DNA from: Streptomyces sp. CB01635
GTDB lineage: Bacteria; Actinomycetota; Actinomycetes; Streptomycetales; Streptomycetaceae
Assembly (NCBI RefSeq): GCF_002803065.1
Contig: NZ_NNBL01000001.1
Coordinates: 528,724 to 592,723 of the forward strand
Direction: 5' to 3'
Length of the DNA: 64,000 nt
Below the pieces are notes generated by a model. It was not told the DNA's origin, did not search any database, and saw nothing but the letters and a program-made list of their open reading frames with translations. Of the stretch, positions 51,491-60,626 are shown piece after piece. Every line of letters starts with the position of its first letter. Within the stretch, counting starts at the first letter, position 1. A program made the position numbers and the translations under genes.

Positions 51491-52270
51491 ATGCGGATTG
51501 CTACCTGGAATGTGAACTCGATCGCCGCCCGGCTGCCCAGGCTCCTCGCCTGGCTGGAGAGCACCGGGACGGACGTGCTGTGCGTCCAGGAGACCAAGTG
51601 CACGGCCGAGCAGTTCCCCGCGGACGAGCTGCGCGAGCTGGGCTACGAGTCCGCGGTGAACGCGAACGGGCGGTGGAACGGCGTGGCGCTGATCTCCCGC
51701 GTCGGCCTGGAGGACGTCGTGACCGGCCTGCCCGGCGACCCCGGTTACGAAGGCGCCCACGAGCCCCGCGCGATCTCCGCCACGTGCGGCCCGGCGCGCG
51801 TCTGGTCGGTATACGTGCCGAACGGCCGCGAGGTGGACCACCCGCACTACGCGTACAAGCTCCAGTGGTTCGAGGCGCTCAAGGCGGCCGTCGCAGGCGA
51901 CGCGGGGGGCTCCCGCCCGTTCGCCGTGATGGGCGACTACAACGTCGCGCCGACGGACGACGACGTCTGGGACATCTCCCTCTTCGACGGCGCCACGCAC
52001 GTCACCCCGGCGGAGCGCGCCGCGCTCGCCGCGCTCCGTGAGACGGGCCTGTCCGACGTGGTCCCGCGGCCTCTGAAGTACGACCACCCCTTCACCTACT
52101 GGGACTACCGCCAGCTCGGCTTCCCCAAGAACCGAGGCATGCGCATCGACCTCGTCTACGGGAACGCGGCGTTCGCGGGGGCCGTGAAGGATTCGTACGT
52201 GGACCGCGAGGAGCGCAAGGGCAAGGGCGCCTCGGACCATGCCCCGGTGGTCGTGGACCTGGAGGTCTAA
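51491..52270 (+). CDS. xth: Exodeoxyribonuclease III (AP endonuclease)
   Basis: 259 residues. Exonuclease III family motifs in order: TWNVNSIAAR near 6, VQETKC near 35, GDYNVAPTDDDVWD near 153 and SDHAPVVVD at the end, giving the metal and catalytic Glu/Asp/His. Repairs abasic and 3'-blocked DNA. ATG 51491 lies 6 nt after TAGGTT with no RBS, a leaderless candidate; GTG 51485 is in frame two codons earlier. Confidence 0.93.
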   Translation: MRIATWNVNSIAARLPRLLAWLESTGTDVLCVQETKCTAEQFPADELRELGYESAVNANGRWNGVALISRVGLEDVVTGLPGDPGYEGAHEPRAISATCGPARVWSVYVPNGREVDHPHYAYKLQWFEALKAAVAGDAGGSRPFAVMGDYNVAPTDDDVWDISLFDGATHVTPAERAALAALRETGLSDVVPRPLKYDHPFTYWDYRQLGFPKNRGMRIDLVYGNAAFAGAVKDSYVDREERKGKGASDHAPVVVDLEV

Positions 52271-52294
52271 GGCCCTCTGCGATCCGCGGGGGCC
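52271..52294. terminator. Hairpin between xth and the convergent hydrolase gene
   Basis: GGCCC and GGGCC enclose a second stem CTGCG-ATC-CGCGG, ten base pairs with one bulged T and one G-T pair, located directly after the xth stop. Confidence 0.5.
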
Positions 52295-52305
52295 GGGGCG
52301 GAGCT

Positions 52306-54078
52306 CTACGGCTTCAGCGCCCCCAGATCCACCGCCCGGGCCATCGCGTCGAGCCCCGCGTCCCCCGGATGCAGATGATCCCCGCTGTCGTACTCGGGCC
52401 GCATCCGCGCGGGATGCGCCGGATCGCGCACCGCGGCGTCGAAGTCGACCACCGCGTCGAAGTCGCCCCCGCTGTCCCGCACATACGCGTTGACGACCTC
52501 CCGCTCCCGGTCCGCCGTGGCTGTGCACAGGGTCTCGCCCTCGCACGGAGTGACCGTGGCCCCGACCACGCGCAGGCCCCGCGCGTGGGCGCGCGTCGCG
52601 ATCTCCCGTAGCCCGGCGACGACTTGGGCCCCGCTGAAGCCGGCCCGTACGTCGTTGACGCCCTGGAAGACGACGACCGTGCGCGCCGACGTCTGGGACA
52701 GCACGTCACGGTCGAGGCGGTGCAGCGCGCTCACACCGCCCGTGTCCGTGGAGACGCCGTCCCCCGGATAGCGGTCGCCCGTCACCCGGTTCGCCGAGAT
52801 CCCCTGGTTCAGGACTCCGTAGTGCGGCACCGCGTCCTGCTCGCGCAGCCGGGTGGCGAGCACGTCGGGCCAGCGGTGGTTCGCGTCCGGCGTCGACTTC
52901 ACGCCGTCCGTGATGGAGTCGCCGAGCAGAACGACCGACCCGGGCCCGCCGCTGACGTCGACGCCGGTGAGCAGCGGCCAGTACGTGATCGTCGACGTGT
53001 ACGAGGCCGCCGAGGCCTCCGCCGTGTGATCGCCCGGCAGGCTCACGTACGAGCGCTGGATCGCCTGGCTGTGCACCGGCGCCGTGGCGACCGCCTCCGG
53101 AAGATGGAAGCTGACCAGCAGATTCGCGCCGGCCGGCACATCGAAGCCCACCGGGTCGCTGAACGCCTGCGTCCCCGCGGGGATCTCCGTACCCGCGGAG
53201 CCCCGGAACGTCAGCGGCACCGGCTTACCCTTGGCCCCGGCGCCCGCGTCCTGCACGGCCACCGTCGCGCTCCCGACCCGCACCGGCGCCGACGCGAACG
53301 TGTTGTCGAGCCGGATCCGCACGCGCGGCCCGCCCGCGCTGGTGTGCACGACGAGCCGCACCGTGCGGTCCGCCCAGGGGCCGACGGCCGCGTATCCGGC
53401 GGTGGACGCCGACCAGGTGCCGGTCCACCCCGGCGCGGGCGAGCGCACCGACAGGGCGAAGACATGCAGATCGGGGGTGCCCGGGTCCCGGGGCAGGTCC
53501 ACGGAGGCGATCTCGCGGCCCTTGATGACCGGCACCGTGACGACGTACAGCCGTGTCTGCTCGGCGAGTTGGCCGCCGGGCGTGTTGCGGTGGGGGAGCG
53601 CCACGGACTTGGTGGCGAGCGGGCCCGTGCGCCAGTCGGGCGCGGTGAGGCGGTACGCGGAGCGCGAGCCGTCCCGGTAACGCACGGTGCCGCTACCGGC
53701 CGCGTCGCCGCCCGTTCCGGCCACCAGGAAGGCGAGCGCGTCGCCCCGGCCGTGCACGCGGACGGGCTGGCCGTCGGCGCGCACGTTGTCGGGCCCGGTC
53801 GCCGCCGTGCGCGGCCAGGTGAGGCGGGCGCCCTCAACACCCAAGGCGCGGCCGGGAGTCCAGCCGGCCGCCGACAGGTCAGCGGCGGAGAGCGAGCTGC
53901 CCGAGCCGTCGAAGTCGGCCTCCCCGGCCCGGTCGTCGCCGCTGACCGCCCTGTTGTCGAAGAGCCGCTCCAGGGGGAGCGGCTCGGGTCTGTGCGGGGC
54001 GGCGTGCGCGACGGCGGTCGGGGCGAAGCCCGTAAAGAGCGCCAGTACAGCTGCCGTTCCCCAGACGCGTCGGCGCAC
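52306..54078 (-). CDS. Secreted SGNH/GDSL-family hydrolase
   Basis: 590 residues from GTG 54078, which has GGAGGGAG 7 nt upstream; a longer start exists without RBS. Signal peptide with VRRRVWG then a hydrophobic core (about 1-28). A long N-terminal region with an NEW3/beta-sandwich look precedes the SGNH domain: block I LLGDSITDG near 365, block III GVNDV, block V HLHPGDAG near 575. Probably an extracellular esterase acting on polysaccharide or lipid esters. Confidence 0.88.
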   Translation of the reverse strand: MRRRVWGTAAVLALFTGFAPTAVAHAAPHRPEPLPLERLFDNRAVSGDDRAGEADFDGSGSSLSAADLSAAGWTPGRALGVEGARLTWPRTAATGPDNVRADGQPVRVHGRGDALAFLVAGTGGDAAGSGTVRYRDGSRSAYRLTAPDWRTGPLATKSVALPHRNTPGGQLAEQTRLYVVTVPVIKGREIASVDLPRDPGTPDLHVFALSVRSPAPGWTGTWSASTAGYAAVGPWADRTVRLVVHTSAGGPRVRIRLDNTFASAPVRVGSATVAVQDAGAGAKGKPVPLTFRGSAGTEIPAGTQAFSDPVGFDVPAGANLLVSFHLPEAVATAPVHSQAIQRSYVSLPGDHTAEASAASYTSTITYWPLLTGVDVSGGPGSVVLLGDSITDGVKSTPDANHRWPDVLATRLREQDAVPHYGVLNQGISANRVTGDRYPGDGVSTDTGGVSALHRLDRDVLSQTSARTVVVFQGVNDVRAGFSGAQVVAGLREIATRAHARGLRVVGATVTPCEGETLCTATADREREVVNAYVRDSGGDFDAVVDFDAAVRDPAHPARMRPEYDSGDHLHPGDAGLDAMARAVDLGALKP

Positions 54079-54245
54079 GACCGACTCCCTCCACTGGTGG
54101 GTGAGACGTGACAGGTGAGCCATGAAGCTAAAGAGGAGACAGGTTCGCGTCAATGAGCCGCGTGCGAACGTGGCCCGAACTCTCCGTAATGGAGCTCAGC
54201 GCGCCCTGTGGTGCGACGGCCTGCGGGGATGTCAGGGTGAGCGGT

Positions 54246-54686
54246 ATGAACATCCCTTTCTTGGACAACTGGCGCAGGAAGCACGGCTCCGCCTTCGGCG
54301 TGGCCGTCTTCACCGAGGGTGACGGCGGGGCCGAGGGGATCGCCGAACTTCTCTCCGAGTGCGAGCTGCTGCGCTCGCAGGCGCATGAGGCCGGGGTCGA
54401 ACTGGACGACTCCGTCGCGTCGTTGGAGGCGCTCGACCAACTGGTGCCGCGCTGGCGCGAGGACGAGGAAGCGCTGCCGTGGCTCGGCAACGACGCGGGC
54501 CTGTACCTCGGTACGGTCCTCGTCCGCCAGGTGCCGGAGGCGACATGGGTGATCTGGCCCAACGGGCAGCCGGTGGTGCGGCTGCCCTCCGGCCGCGAGG
54601 TCGACGTCGTCGCCGCGGGCCACGAATGGGCGACCAGTGGGGCGCCCGAGCTGTCGCAGTTCTACGCCGAGGCTTCGGAGACGTAG
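54246..54686 (+). CDS. Conserved hypothetical protein (DUF6278-like)
   Basis: 146 residues starting MNIPFLDNWRRKHG. I recall it as a conserved Streptomyces family, probably DUF6278. Acidic, soluble, with Trp-rich centre (VPEATWVIWPNGQPVVRL) and C-terminal ELSQFYAEA. The frame is open 31 codons further upstream but the conserved N-terminus is here. It precedes the glutamate ABC operon by about 110 bp. Function unknown. Confidence 0.78.
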   Translation: MNIPFLDNWRRKHGSAFGVAVFTEGDGGAEGIAELLSECELLRSQAHEAGVELDDSVASLEALDQLVPRWREDEEALPWLGNDAGLYLGTVLVRQVPEATWVIWPNGQPVVRLPSGREVDVVAAGHEWATSGAPELSQFYAEASET

Positions 54687-54793
54687 AACCGCAAATACGG
54701 TTAATGGCCCTACGTGCGTGTCGCCGGTCAAGTCCCAAATTGACGTGGGTAGTTTGCGCGGACCGACACAGCTGAGAGTGGGCAGGTCTTGCC

Positions 54794-55537
<744 letters not shown>

Positions 55538-55554
55538 CGGGGGTGGACCGATCC

Positions 55555-56472
55555 ATGCTGCGCAAGACACGTGTGTTCCGCGCCGTCGCCGCCCTCGCCC
55601 TCACCGCCCTGGCCGCGGTGGCCTGCGGCAAGGAGGGCAGCCCGCCGGCCAAGGGCCCGTCGGACGCGCAACTGCCCAAGTACCAGGTGGCGAAAGGGTT
55701 CGAGCTGACCGACTCGAAGACGTGGCGCAAGGCGAAGAAGCGCGGGCACTTCGTCGTGGGGGCCAAGGAGGACCAGCCCTACCTCGGCGAGAAGGACCCG
55801 GCCACTGGCGTCTACTCCGGCTTCGACATCGAGATCGCCAAGATGATCTCCGCGTCCCTCGGCTTCGCCCCCTCGTCGGTCGCCTTCAGGACGATCGCCT
55901 CGGCCAACCGCGAGACCGCCCTGCAGAACGGCCAGATCGACTACTACGTGGGCACCTACACGATCAACGACAACCGCAAGAAGCTCGTCGGCTTCGGCGG
56001 CCCCTACTACATGGCCGGCCAGTCGCTCCTCGTCCGCACCGACGAGCACGACATCAACGGACCGCAGGACCTGGACGGCAAACGCGTCTGCTCCGCGGCC
56101 GGCTCGACCCCCTACCAGCGCATCCAGAAGGACTATCCGAAGGCGGTGCTCGTCGCGTACGACACGTACTCGGTCTGCGTCGACAACCTGCTCACCTACC
56201 AGGTCGACGCCGTCACCACCGACGACGCCATCCTGCTCGGCTTCGCGGCCAAGGCACCCGACGAACTCAAGCTGGTCGGCAAGCCGTTCTCCAAGGAGCC
56301 CTACGGCATCGGCGTACCGAGGAGCGACAACGCGCTGCGGTTCGCGATCGACACCGCGCTCCAGACCCGCGAGAACGACGGCGACTGGAAGAAGGCGTAC
56401 GACGCGACGCTCGGCCTCTCCGGAGTGCCCGCGCCGAAGCCGCCCCCCATCGACCGCTACCCGGCGAACTGA
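55555..56472 (+). CDS. gluB: Glutamate ABC transporter substrate-binding lipoprotein
   Basis: 305 residues. Signal peptide with lipobox AVAC (Cys near 24). SBP family 3 (GAKEDQPYLGEKDPATGVYS, then IEIAKMISASLG) with the arginine/aspartate ligand-site segment TDDAILLGFAAK. ATG 55555 follows GGGGGTGG; a GTG four codons upstream is possible. Lies 17 bp after the ATPase gene. Confidence 0.9.
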   Translation: MLRKTRVFRAVAALALTALAAVACGKEGSPPAKGPSDAQLPKYQVAKGFELTDSKTWRKAKKRGHFVVGAKEDQPYLGEKDPATGVYSGFDIEIAKMISASLGFAPSSVAFRTIASANRETALQNGQIDYYVGTYTINDNRKKLVGFGGPYYMAGQSLLVRTDEHDINGPQDLDGKRVCSAAGSTPYQRIQKDYPKAVLVAYDTYSVCVDNLLTYQVDAVTTDDAILLGFAAKAPDELKLVGKPFSKEPYGIGVPRSDNALRFAIDTALQTRENDGDWKKAYDATLGLSGVPAPKPPPIDRYPAN

Positions 56473-56481
56473 GGAGGCCTC

Positions 56482-57126
56482 GTGTCCGTACTGACCAGCA
56501 ATTTCTCCACCTTCGTCAAGGGGTTCCTCGGGACGGTCGAACTGACCGTCTACGCCTCGATCCTCGCGCTCGTCCTCGGCTTCGTGATGGCGTCGTTCCG
56601 GGTCGCGCCCGTCGGCTCCTTCCGTGTCTTCGGCACGGTCTGGGTCAACATCCTGCGCAACACCCCGCTGACCCTGCTGTTCTTCGCGGTACTTCTCGGC
56701 CTGCCGCGCTTCGGACTCGTACTGCCCTTCAAGGTGTTCGCGATCCTCGCGCTCGGCTGCTACACCTCGGCGTTCATCTGCGAGGCCCTGCGCTCCGGCA
56801 TCAACACCGTGCCGAGGGGACAGGGCGAGGCGGCCCGCAGCCTCGGCATGACGTTCGGCCAGACGCTGTCGATGGTCATTCTCCCGCAGGCCTTCCGGTC
56901 GGTCATCCCGCCTGTCGGCTCGACCCTCATCGCCCTCGCCAAGAACTCGGCGATCGCCGGCGCGTTCAGCGTCAACGAGCTGCTCGGCACCTACAAGACC
57001 CTCAGCGAGCTGGGCTACAACATCATCTGGACGTTCTTCTGGATCGCCGTCGGCTACCTGATCATCACTCTCACCATCAGCGCGATCTTCAACGTGCTCG
57101 AGAAGCGCTGGGGAGTTCCCCGATGA
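56482..57126 (+). CDS. gluC: Glutamate ABC transporter permease 1
   Basis: 214 residues, GTG start 9 bp after the binding-protein stop. Five membrane helices and the EAA loop (GQGEAARSLGMTFGQTLSMV) of HisMQ-type permeases near 114. Ends with ATGA overlap into the second permease, with which it forms the heterodimeric channel. Confidence 0.92.
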   Translation: MSVLTSNFSTFVKGFLGTVELTVYASILALVLGFVMASFRVAPVGSFRVFGTVWVNILRNTPLTLLFFAVLLGLPRFGLVLPFKVFAILALGCYTSAFICEALRSGINTVPRGQGEAARSLGMTFGQTLSMVILPQAFRSVIPPVGSTLIALAKNSAIAGAFSVNELLGTYKTLSELGYNIIWTFFWIAVGYLIITLTISAIFNVLEKRWGVPR

Positions 57127-57992
57127 AAGCTCTTGCCCACGACGCGACGGCCCTCTACGACGTACCGGGACCGAGGACCGAGCGCCGGCACCGGCTGTAC
57201 GGGGTGCTGTCCACGCTGATCGTGCTCGGCCTGCTCGCCTGGATCTTCTACCTCCTGTTCGACACCGACCAGTTCACGTACACGAAGTGGATGCCGTTCG
57301 AGTACAAGGGCATCCAGGAGCTGCTCCTGCGTGGGCTCGGCAACACGCTGAAGGCGTTCGCCATGGCCGCCGTGCTCTCCCTCGTGCTCGGGACCGTGCT
57401 CGCGGTGGGGCGTCTGTCCGACCACCGGCCGGTGCGCTGGCTCGCCACCCTCGTCGTGGAGTTCTTCCGCGCCATGCCCGTCCTGGTGATGATCTTCTTC
57501 ATCTTCGTGGCGCTGAAGGTCCAGCCGCTGCCCGCCCTCGTCGCCGGGCTCGCCCTCTACAACGGTTCGGTGCTCGCCGAGGTCTTCCGATCCGGCGTCA
57601 ACTCCGTCGAACGCGGCCAGGGCGAGGCCGCGTTCGCGCTCGGCATGCGCAAGACCCAGGTCATGACGCACGTCCTCGTGCCGCAGGCCGTACGCGCCAT
57701 GCTGCCCGCCATCATCAGCCAGCTGGTGGTCGCCCTGAAGGACACCTCGCTCGGCTATCTCATCACCTACGAGGAGTTCCTCCACGCCGGGAAGCTCATC
57801 GCCTCGAACCTCGACTACGATTTGCCCTTCATCCCCGTGGTGATGGTGATCTCTCCGATCTACATCGGGATGTGCATGCTCCTTTCGTGGTTCGCCCAGT
57901 GGGTGTCCAAGCGCCAGCGGCGCAACCCCAAGGTCGAGGCGGTCGACGTCGCCCCGGCCGAACCGGGGACGCTGCTGCCGGGGGTGCAGTAG
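57123..57992 (+). CDS. gluD: Glutamate ABC transporter permease 2
   Basis: 289 residues. A 45-residue cytosolic N-terminus, then five or six membrane helices; EAA loop GQGEAAFALGMRKTQVMTHV near 160. HisMQ family. Last gene of the operon; followed by the convergent secreted hydrolase. The C-terminal tail (RRNPKVEAVDVAPAE) is soluble. Confidence 0.92.
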   Translation: MKALAHDATALYDVPGPRTERRHRLYGVLSTLIVLGLLAWIFYLLFDTDQFTYTKWMPFEYKGIQELLLRGLGNTLKAFAMAAVLSLVLGTVLAVGRLSDHRPVRWLATLVVEFFRAMPVLVMIFFIFVALKVQPLPALVAGLALYNGSVLAEVFRSGVNSVERGQGEAAFALGMRKTQVMTHVLVPQAVRAMLPAIISQLVVALKDTSLGYLITYEEFLHAGKLIASNLDYDLPFIPVVMVISPIYIGMCMLLSWFAQWVSKRQRRNPKVEAVDVAPAEPGTLLPGVQ

Positions 57993-58046
57993 CAGGGGCT
58001 CCTTGCAGAGACCACAGGGCCATGCCCGCCCGGCAGCAGCCGGAGA

Positions 58047-59621
58047 TCACTGCTTGCGCAGGGGGATCGACACGTATGACGGGTCGTCCTTCGGCGAGGA
58101 GAAGGTCAGCTGCGCGCCGGTCGGGTTGTGCTCGATATAGAGCGGGTCGACCGTGTCGACGACCAGGGCGAGCCGGTGCCCTGCCGGGAGGTCGTAGGCC
58201 GTGGAGAACAACTCCAGGTCCACGCCGAACGGAGCACCGGGTGTCTTGCCGTGGAAGGTGTACGGCGCGTTGCTGACCAGCTTGCCGAGGCCGAGCGGGC
58301 CCACGTCGTAGAGGTAGGCGACGAGGGTTCCGCTCTCCTTGGTCGGGGTGAGCGTGGTGTGCAGCTTCGCCGTCCCGCGCACATGCTGTTCGGATGTGTA
58401 CTTCTCCGACTGCCACACGCCCGCCCAGCGGCGCGGCAGCAGCGGCACCGAGGCCGTCGGGGGCAGCCGCAGGAACTGGTCGAGGATGTTCGACAGTTCC
58501 AGGAGCCCGCCGTTGGCGCCCGAGTCGACGTTCGTGTGGATCGTGGTCGTGCCCGCGAGGGCGATCTTCTTCTTCGTCGCGCCGACCGACTTCCAGTCGG
58601 GGTAGCTCTCGTACGCGCCGGTGGAGCGGGACTTGATGCGGACGGGGAGCTCGCGGTCGATGCCGTTGCCAGCGCCCTTGAGGTAGTGGTCGAACCAGCG
58701 GTGCGTGTCCTCCCACGTGTCGTTGGGCAGCCCGAGCAGTCCGGTCGCCTCGGCCGTGGCGTGGTCGCCGGGGCGGAACTCCAGGCGCTTGGGCGTGGTG
58801 AGCTTCTCGTAGAAGTCCGCGTACTGGTTGGGCGGGAAGATGGTGTCGCCCCAGGCGTTGCCGAGCAGAATGGCGGCGCCGTTCTTGTTGATGCTGTCGA
58901 TGTACGTCTCGGGGGAGCGCTTCCTGCCCCAGGCGATCATGTCGTCCTCCTTGGCCAGGTTCGAGGCGAGGAAGTCCTTCATGACCTGCTGGAGTTCGGG
59001 GCTCGGGCGGCCCGTGAGATAGCCGGCGCCGGAGAGCAGGGCGGCGGCCTGGAAGTGCTGGGTGCGGCCCGAGTAGATCGAGTCGATCAGGTTCCCCCAG
59101 CCGCTGAGCGCGGCCACGGCCTTGATGCGCTTGTCGTGTCCCGCGGCGAGCAGGCTGATGCCCGCGCCGTAGGAGACGCCCGCCATGCCGACCTTGTCCG
59201 GGTCGGCCTGGGTGTTGGCGAGGGCCCAGTCGATGACCTTCGAGGCGTCCTCGATGTCCTCGGGGCCGCCGACCTCGATCTCGCCGCCGGACTGCCAGAA
59301 GCCGCGCGAGTTGTAACTCACCACGACATAGCCGGAGTCGGCGAGCTGCTTGGCCTGGGCGAGGTACTCGATCTGCGGCACGGCCCAGCTCGTGGGGAGC
59401 ACGACGACCGGATATCTGCGCGAGGTGTCGGAGGGGGCTACGACGTTGGCCTTCAGGACCGTGCCGCCGGCGCCGGTGATGTCGACGAAGCGCACGCCCG
59501 GCCCCGGCGCCGCCTGCGCGGCGGGGGCCAGGCCCAGCGCCGCCCCGGCGATCAGGGTCGCGGACACGGCACCAACAGTGGTCGTACGCAGCGCTCTGCG
59601 CGGGTGTCGCGGCTGTCCCAC
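58047..59621 (-). CDS. Secreted CocE/NonD-like alpha/beta hydrolase
   Basis: 524 residues from GTG 59621 with GAGGAG upstream. Signal peptide 1-38 (RRALRTT then hydrophobic core, ending QAA). Peptidase S15-like hydrolase: nucleophile GVSYGAG near 150, Asp in GNAWGDTIFPP, His in RPGDHATAEA. C-terminal jelly-roll domain (about 370-524) like X-Pro dipeptidyl-peptidases and cocaine esterase. Extracellular peptidase or esterase. A cluster of GTAA/TTAC repeats lies in its promoter region. Confidence 0.88.
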   Translation of the reverse strand: MGQPRHPRRALRTTTVGAVSATLIAGAALGLAPAAQAAPGPGVRFVDITGAGGTVLKANVVAPSDTSRRYPVVVLPTSWAVPQIEYLAQAKQLADSGYVVVSYNSRGFWQSGGEIEVGGPEDIEDASKVIDWALANTQADPDKVGMAGVSYGAGISLLAAGHDKRIKAVAALSGWGNLIDSIYSGRTQHFQAAALLSGAGYLTGRPSPELQQVMKDFLASNLAKEDDMIAWGRKRSPETYIDSINKNGAAILLGNAWGDTIFPPNQYADFYEKLTTPKRLEFRPGDHATAEATGLLGLPNDTWEDTHRWFDHYLKGAGNGIDRELPVRIKSRSTGAYESYPDWKSVGATKKKIALAGTTTIHTNVDSGANGGLLELSNILDQFLRLPPTASVPLLPRRWAGVWQSEKYTSEQHVRGTAKLHTTLTPTKESGTLVAYLYDVGPLGLGKLVSNAPYTFHGKTPGAPFGVDLELFSTAYDLPAGHRLALVVDTVDPLYIEHNPTGAQLTFSSPKDDPSYVSIPLRKQ

Positions 59622-59660
59622 GGGTCACTCCTCACTCGTGTCAGTGCAAAGTGACCCGAC

Positions 59661-59715
59661 GGTAACCGTGGCGTCTTACCGTAGGTAACCCGTCGGTAAG
59701 TTACGTACGGGTAAC
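59661..59715. promoter_or_regulatory. Cluster of GGTAA/TTAC repeats, probable TetR-type operator
   Basis: Within 55 bp there are GGTAA at 59661, 59684, 59695 and 59710, plus two TTAC. They build the palindromes TTACC-GTA-GGTAA (59676-59688) and TTAC-GTACGG-GTAA (59701-59714). TTAC/GTAA half sites are usual for TetR repressors. The site lies 40-94 bp upstream of the CocE-like gene; no regulator gene is next to it. Confidence 0.55.
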
Positions 59716-59764
59716 GATGTTTAGTTGTTCAACGGCGTCCGCCGCGCCCCAGGTCAGGGGCGGG

Positions 59765-60523
59765 TCACTTCGCCCGGTGCGAGGAGGCGCGGGGCGTGGC
59801 CGCGGGGGCCGGCGCCTGGGCGGCGCGGGTGACGTCGCCGACCAGCTCGACCACATCGGGGCCGTACGCCTGGGAGTTGACGACCTTCAGAAGGAGCACG
59901 AACGCGTTGCCGCCGTGCTTGCGGGCCAGTCGCTCGTGGTGGCGGGCGAGATAGCGGGTGGCCGCCTGGTTGGTGATCGGCAGCTGGCCGCAGAAGAGGA
60001 AGACCGGGCGCGAGCCGTGCCCCTGACCCGCTGTCAGCCGGGCGAGCAGCACGTACTCCGTGATCCCCGGCTCCAGGCGGTAGCGCTCGCTGCCTATCTG
60101 GAACGCGCCGCGGTCGGGGCCGGGCTCCGGGTCCGTGTTGACGCGGATGCCCGGCAGGAGGCTGTGCATATGGGCGGCCATCCGGCGGTTCGATGCCGGT
60201 CCGCCCACGCAGAACTCGGTGCGTTCCCCGAAGCCCTGCTGGGTCGTGTCGTGTGCGACGACCTGCGCGTGCGCCCCGCAGTCCTTGATGATCGCCGAGA
60301 GTTCGAGCAGGGCGAAGACGTCGTGACGCTTCACCGTCAGCTCGGGGCCGCCCGCGTCGCGGTTGACCACGAGGAGTGACTCGGAGTTGTCGGGCAGCCC
60401 GAAGAAGGCCTGCCTGCGGCGGAGTTTGCGCTTCCACAAGTAGGTGCGGGCGAGCCAGCCAAGGGCGGCGCTGATCCCGGCTGCGATCACGCCGAGGACG
60501 ATGTTGCGCACGTCTTCAGTCAT
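59765..60523 (-). CDS. Membrane-anchored cytosolic protein of unknown function
   Basis: 252 residues. One N-terminal helix (NIVLGVIAAGISAALGWLAR) and a basic stop-transfer (KRKLRRRQ) leave the rest in the cytosol. The soluble part has an alpha/beta order (SESLLVVNRDAGGPEL, then CVGGPASNRRMAAHMHSLLP with a Gly-rich turn) reminiscent of Rossmann-like nucleotide binders, but I cannot name the family. ATG 60523 follows TAGCAT by 8 nt, a leaderless candidate. Divergent from ggt. Confidence 0.72.
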   Translation of the reverse strand: MTEDVRNIVLGVIAAGISAALGWLARTYLWKRKLRRRQAFFGLPDNSESLLVVNRDAGGPELTVKRHDVFALLELSAIIKDCGAHAQVVAHDTTQQGFGERTEFCVGGPASNRRMAAHMHSLLPGIRVNTDPEPGPDRGAFQIGSERYRLEPGITEYVLLARLTAGQGHGSRPVFLFCGQLPITNQAATRYLARHHERLARKHGGNAFVLLLKVVNSQAYGPDVVELVGDVTRAAQAPAPAATPRASSHRAK

Positions 60524-60626
60524 GGGGGCGCATGCTAGCGGGCGGACGGATCCTTGTTCGAGGGGGTCCTGACGCCATGCGGAACTGAAGTTACGCTGCG
60601 CGGACGGCTGTTGACTGGAGGTACGG

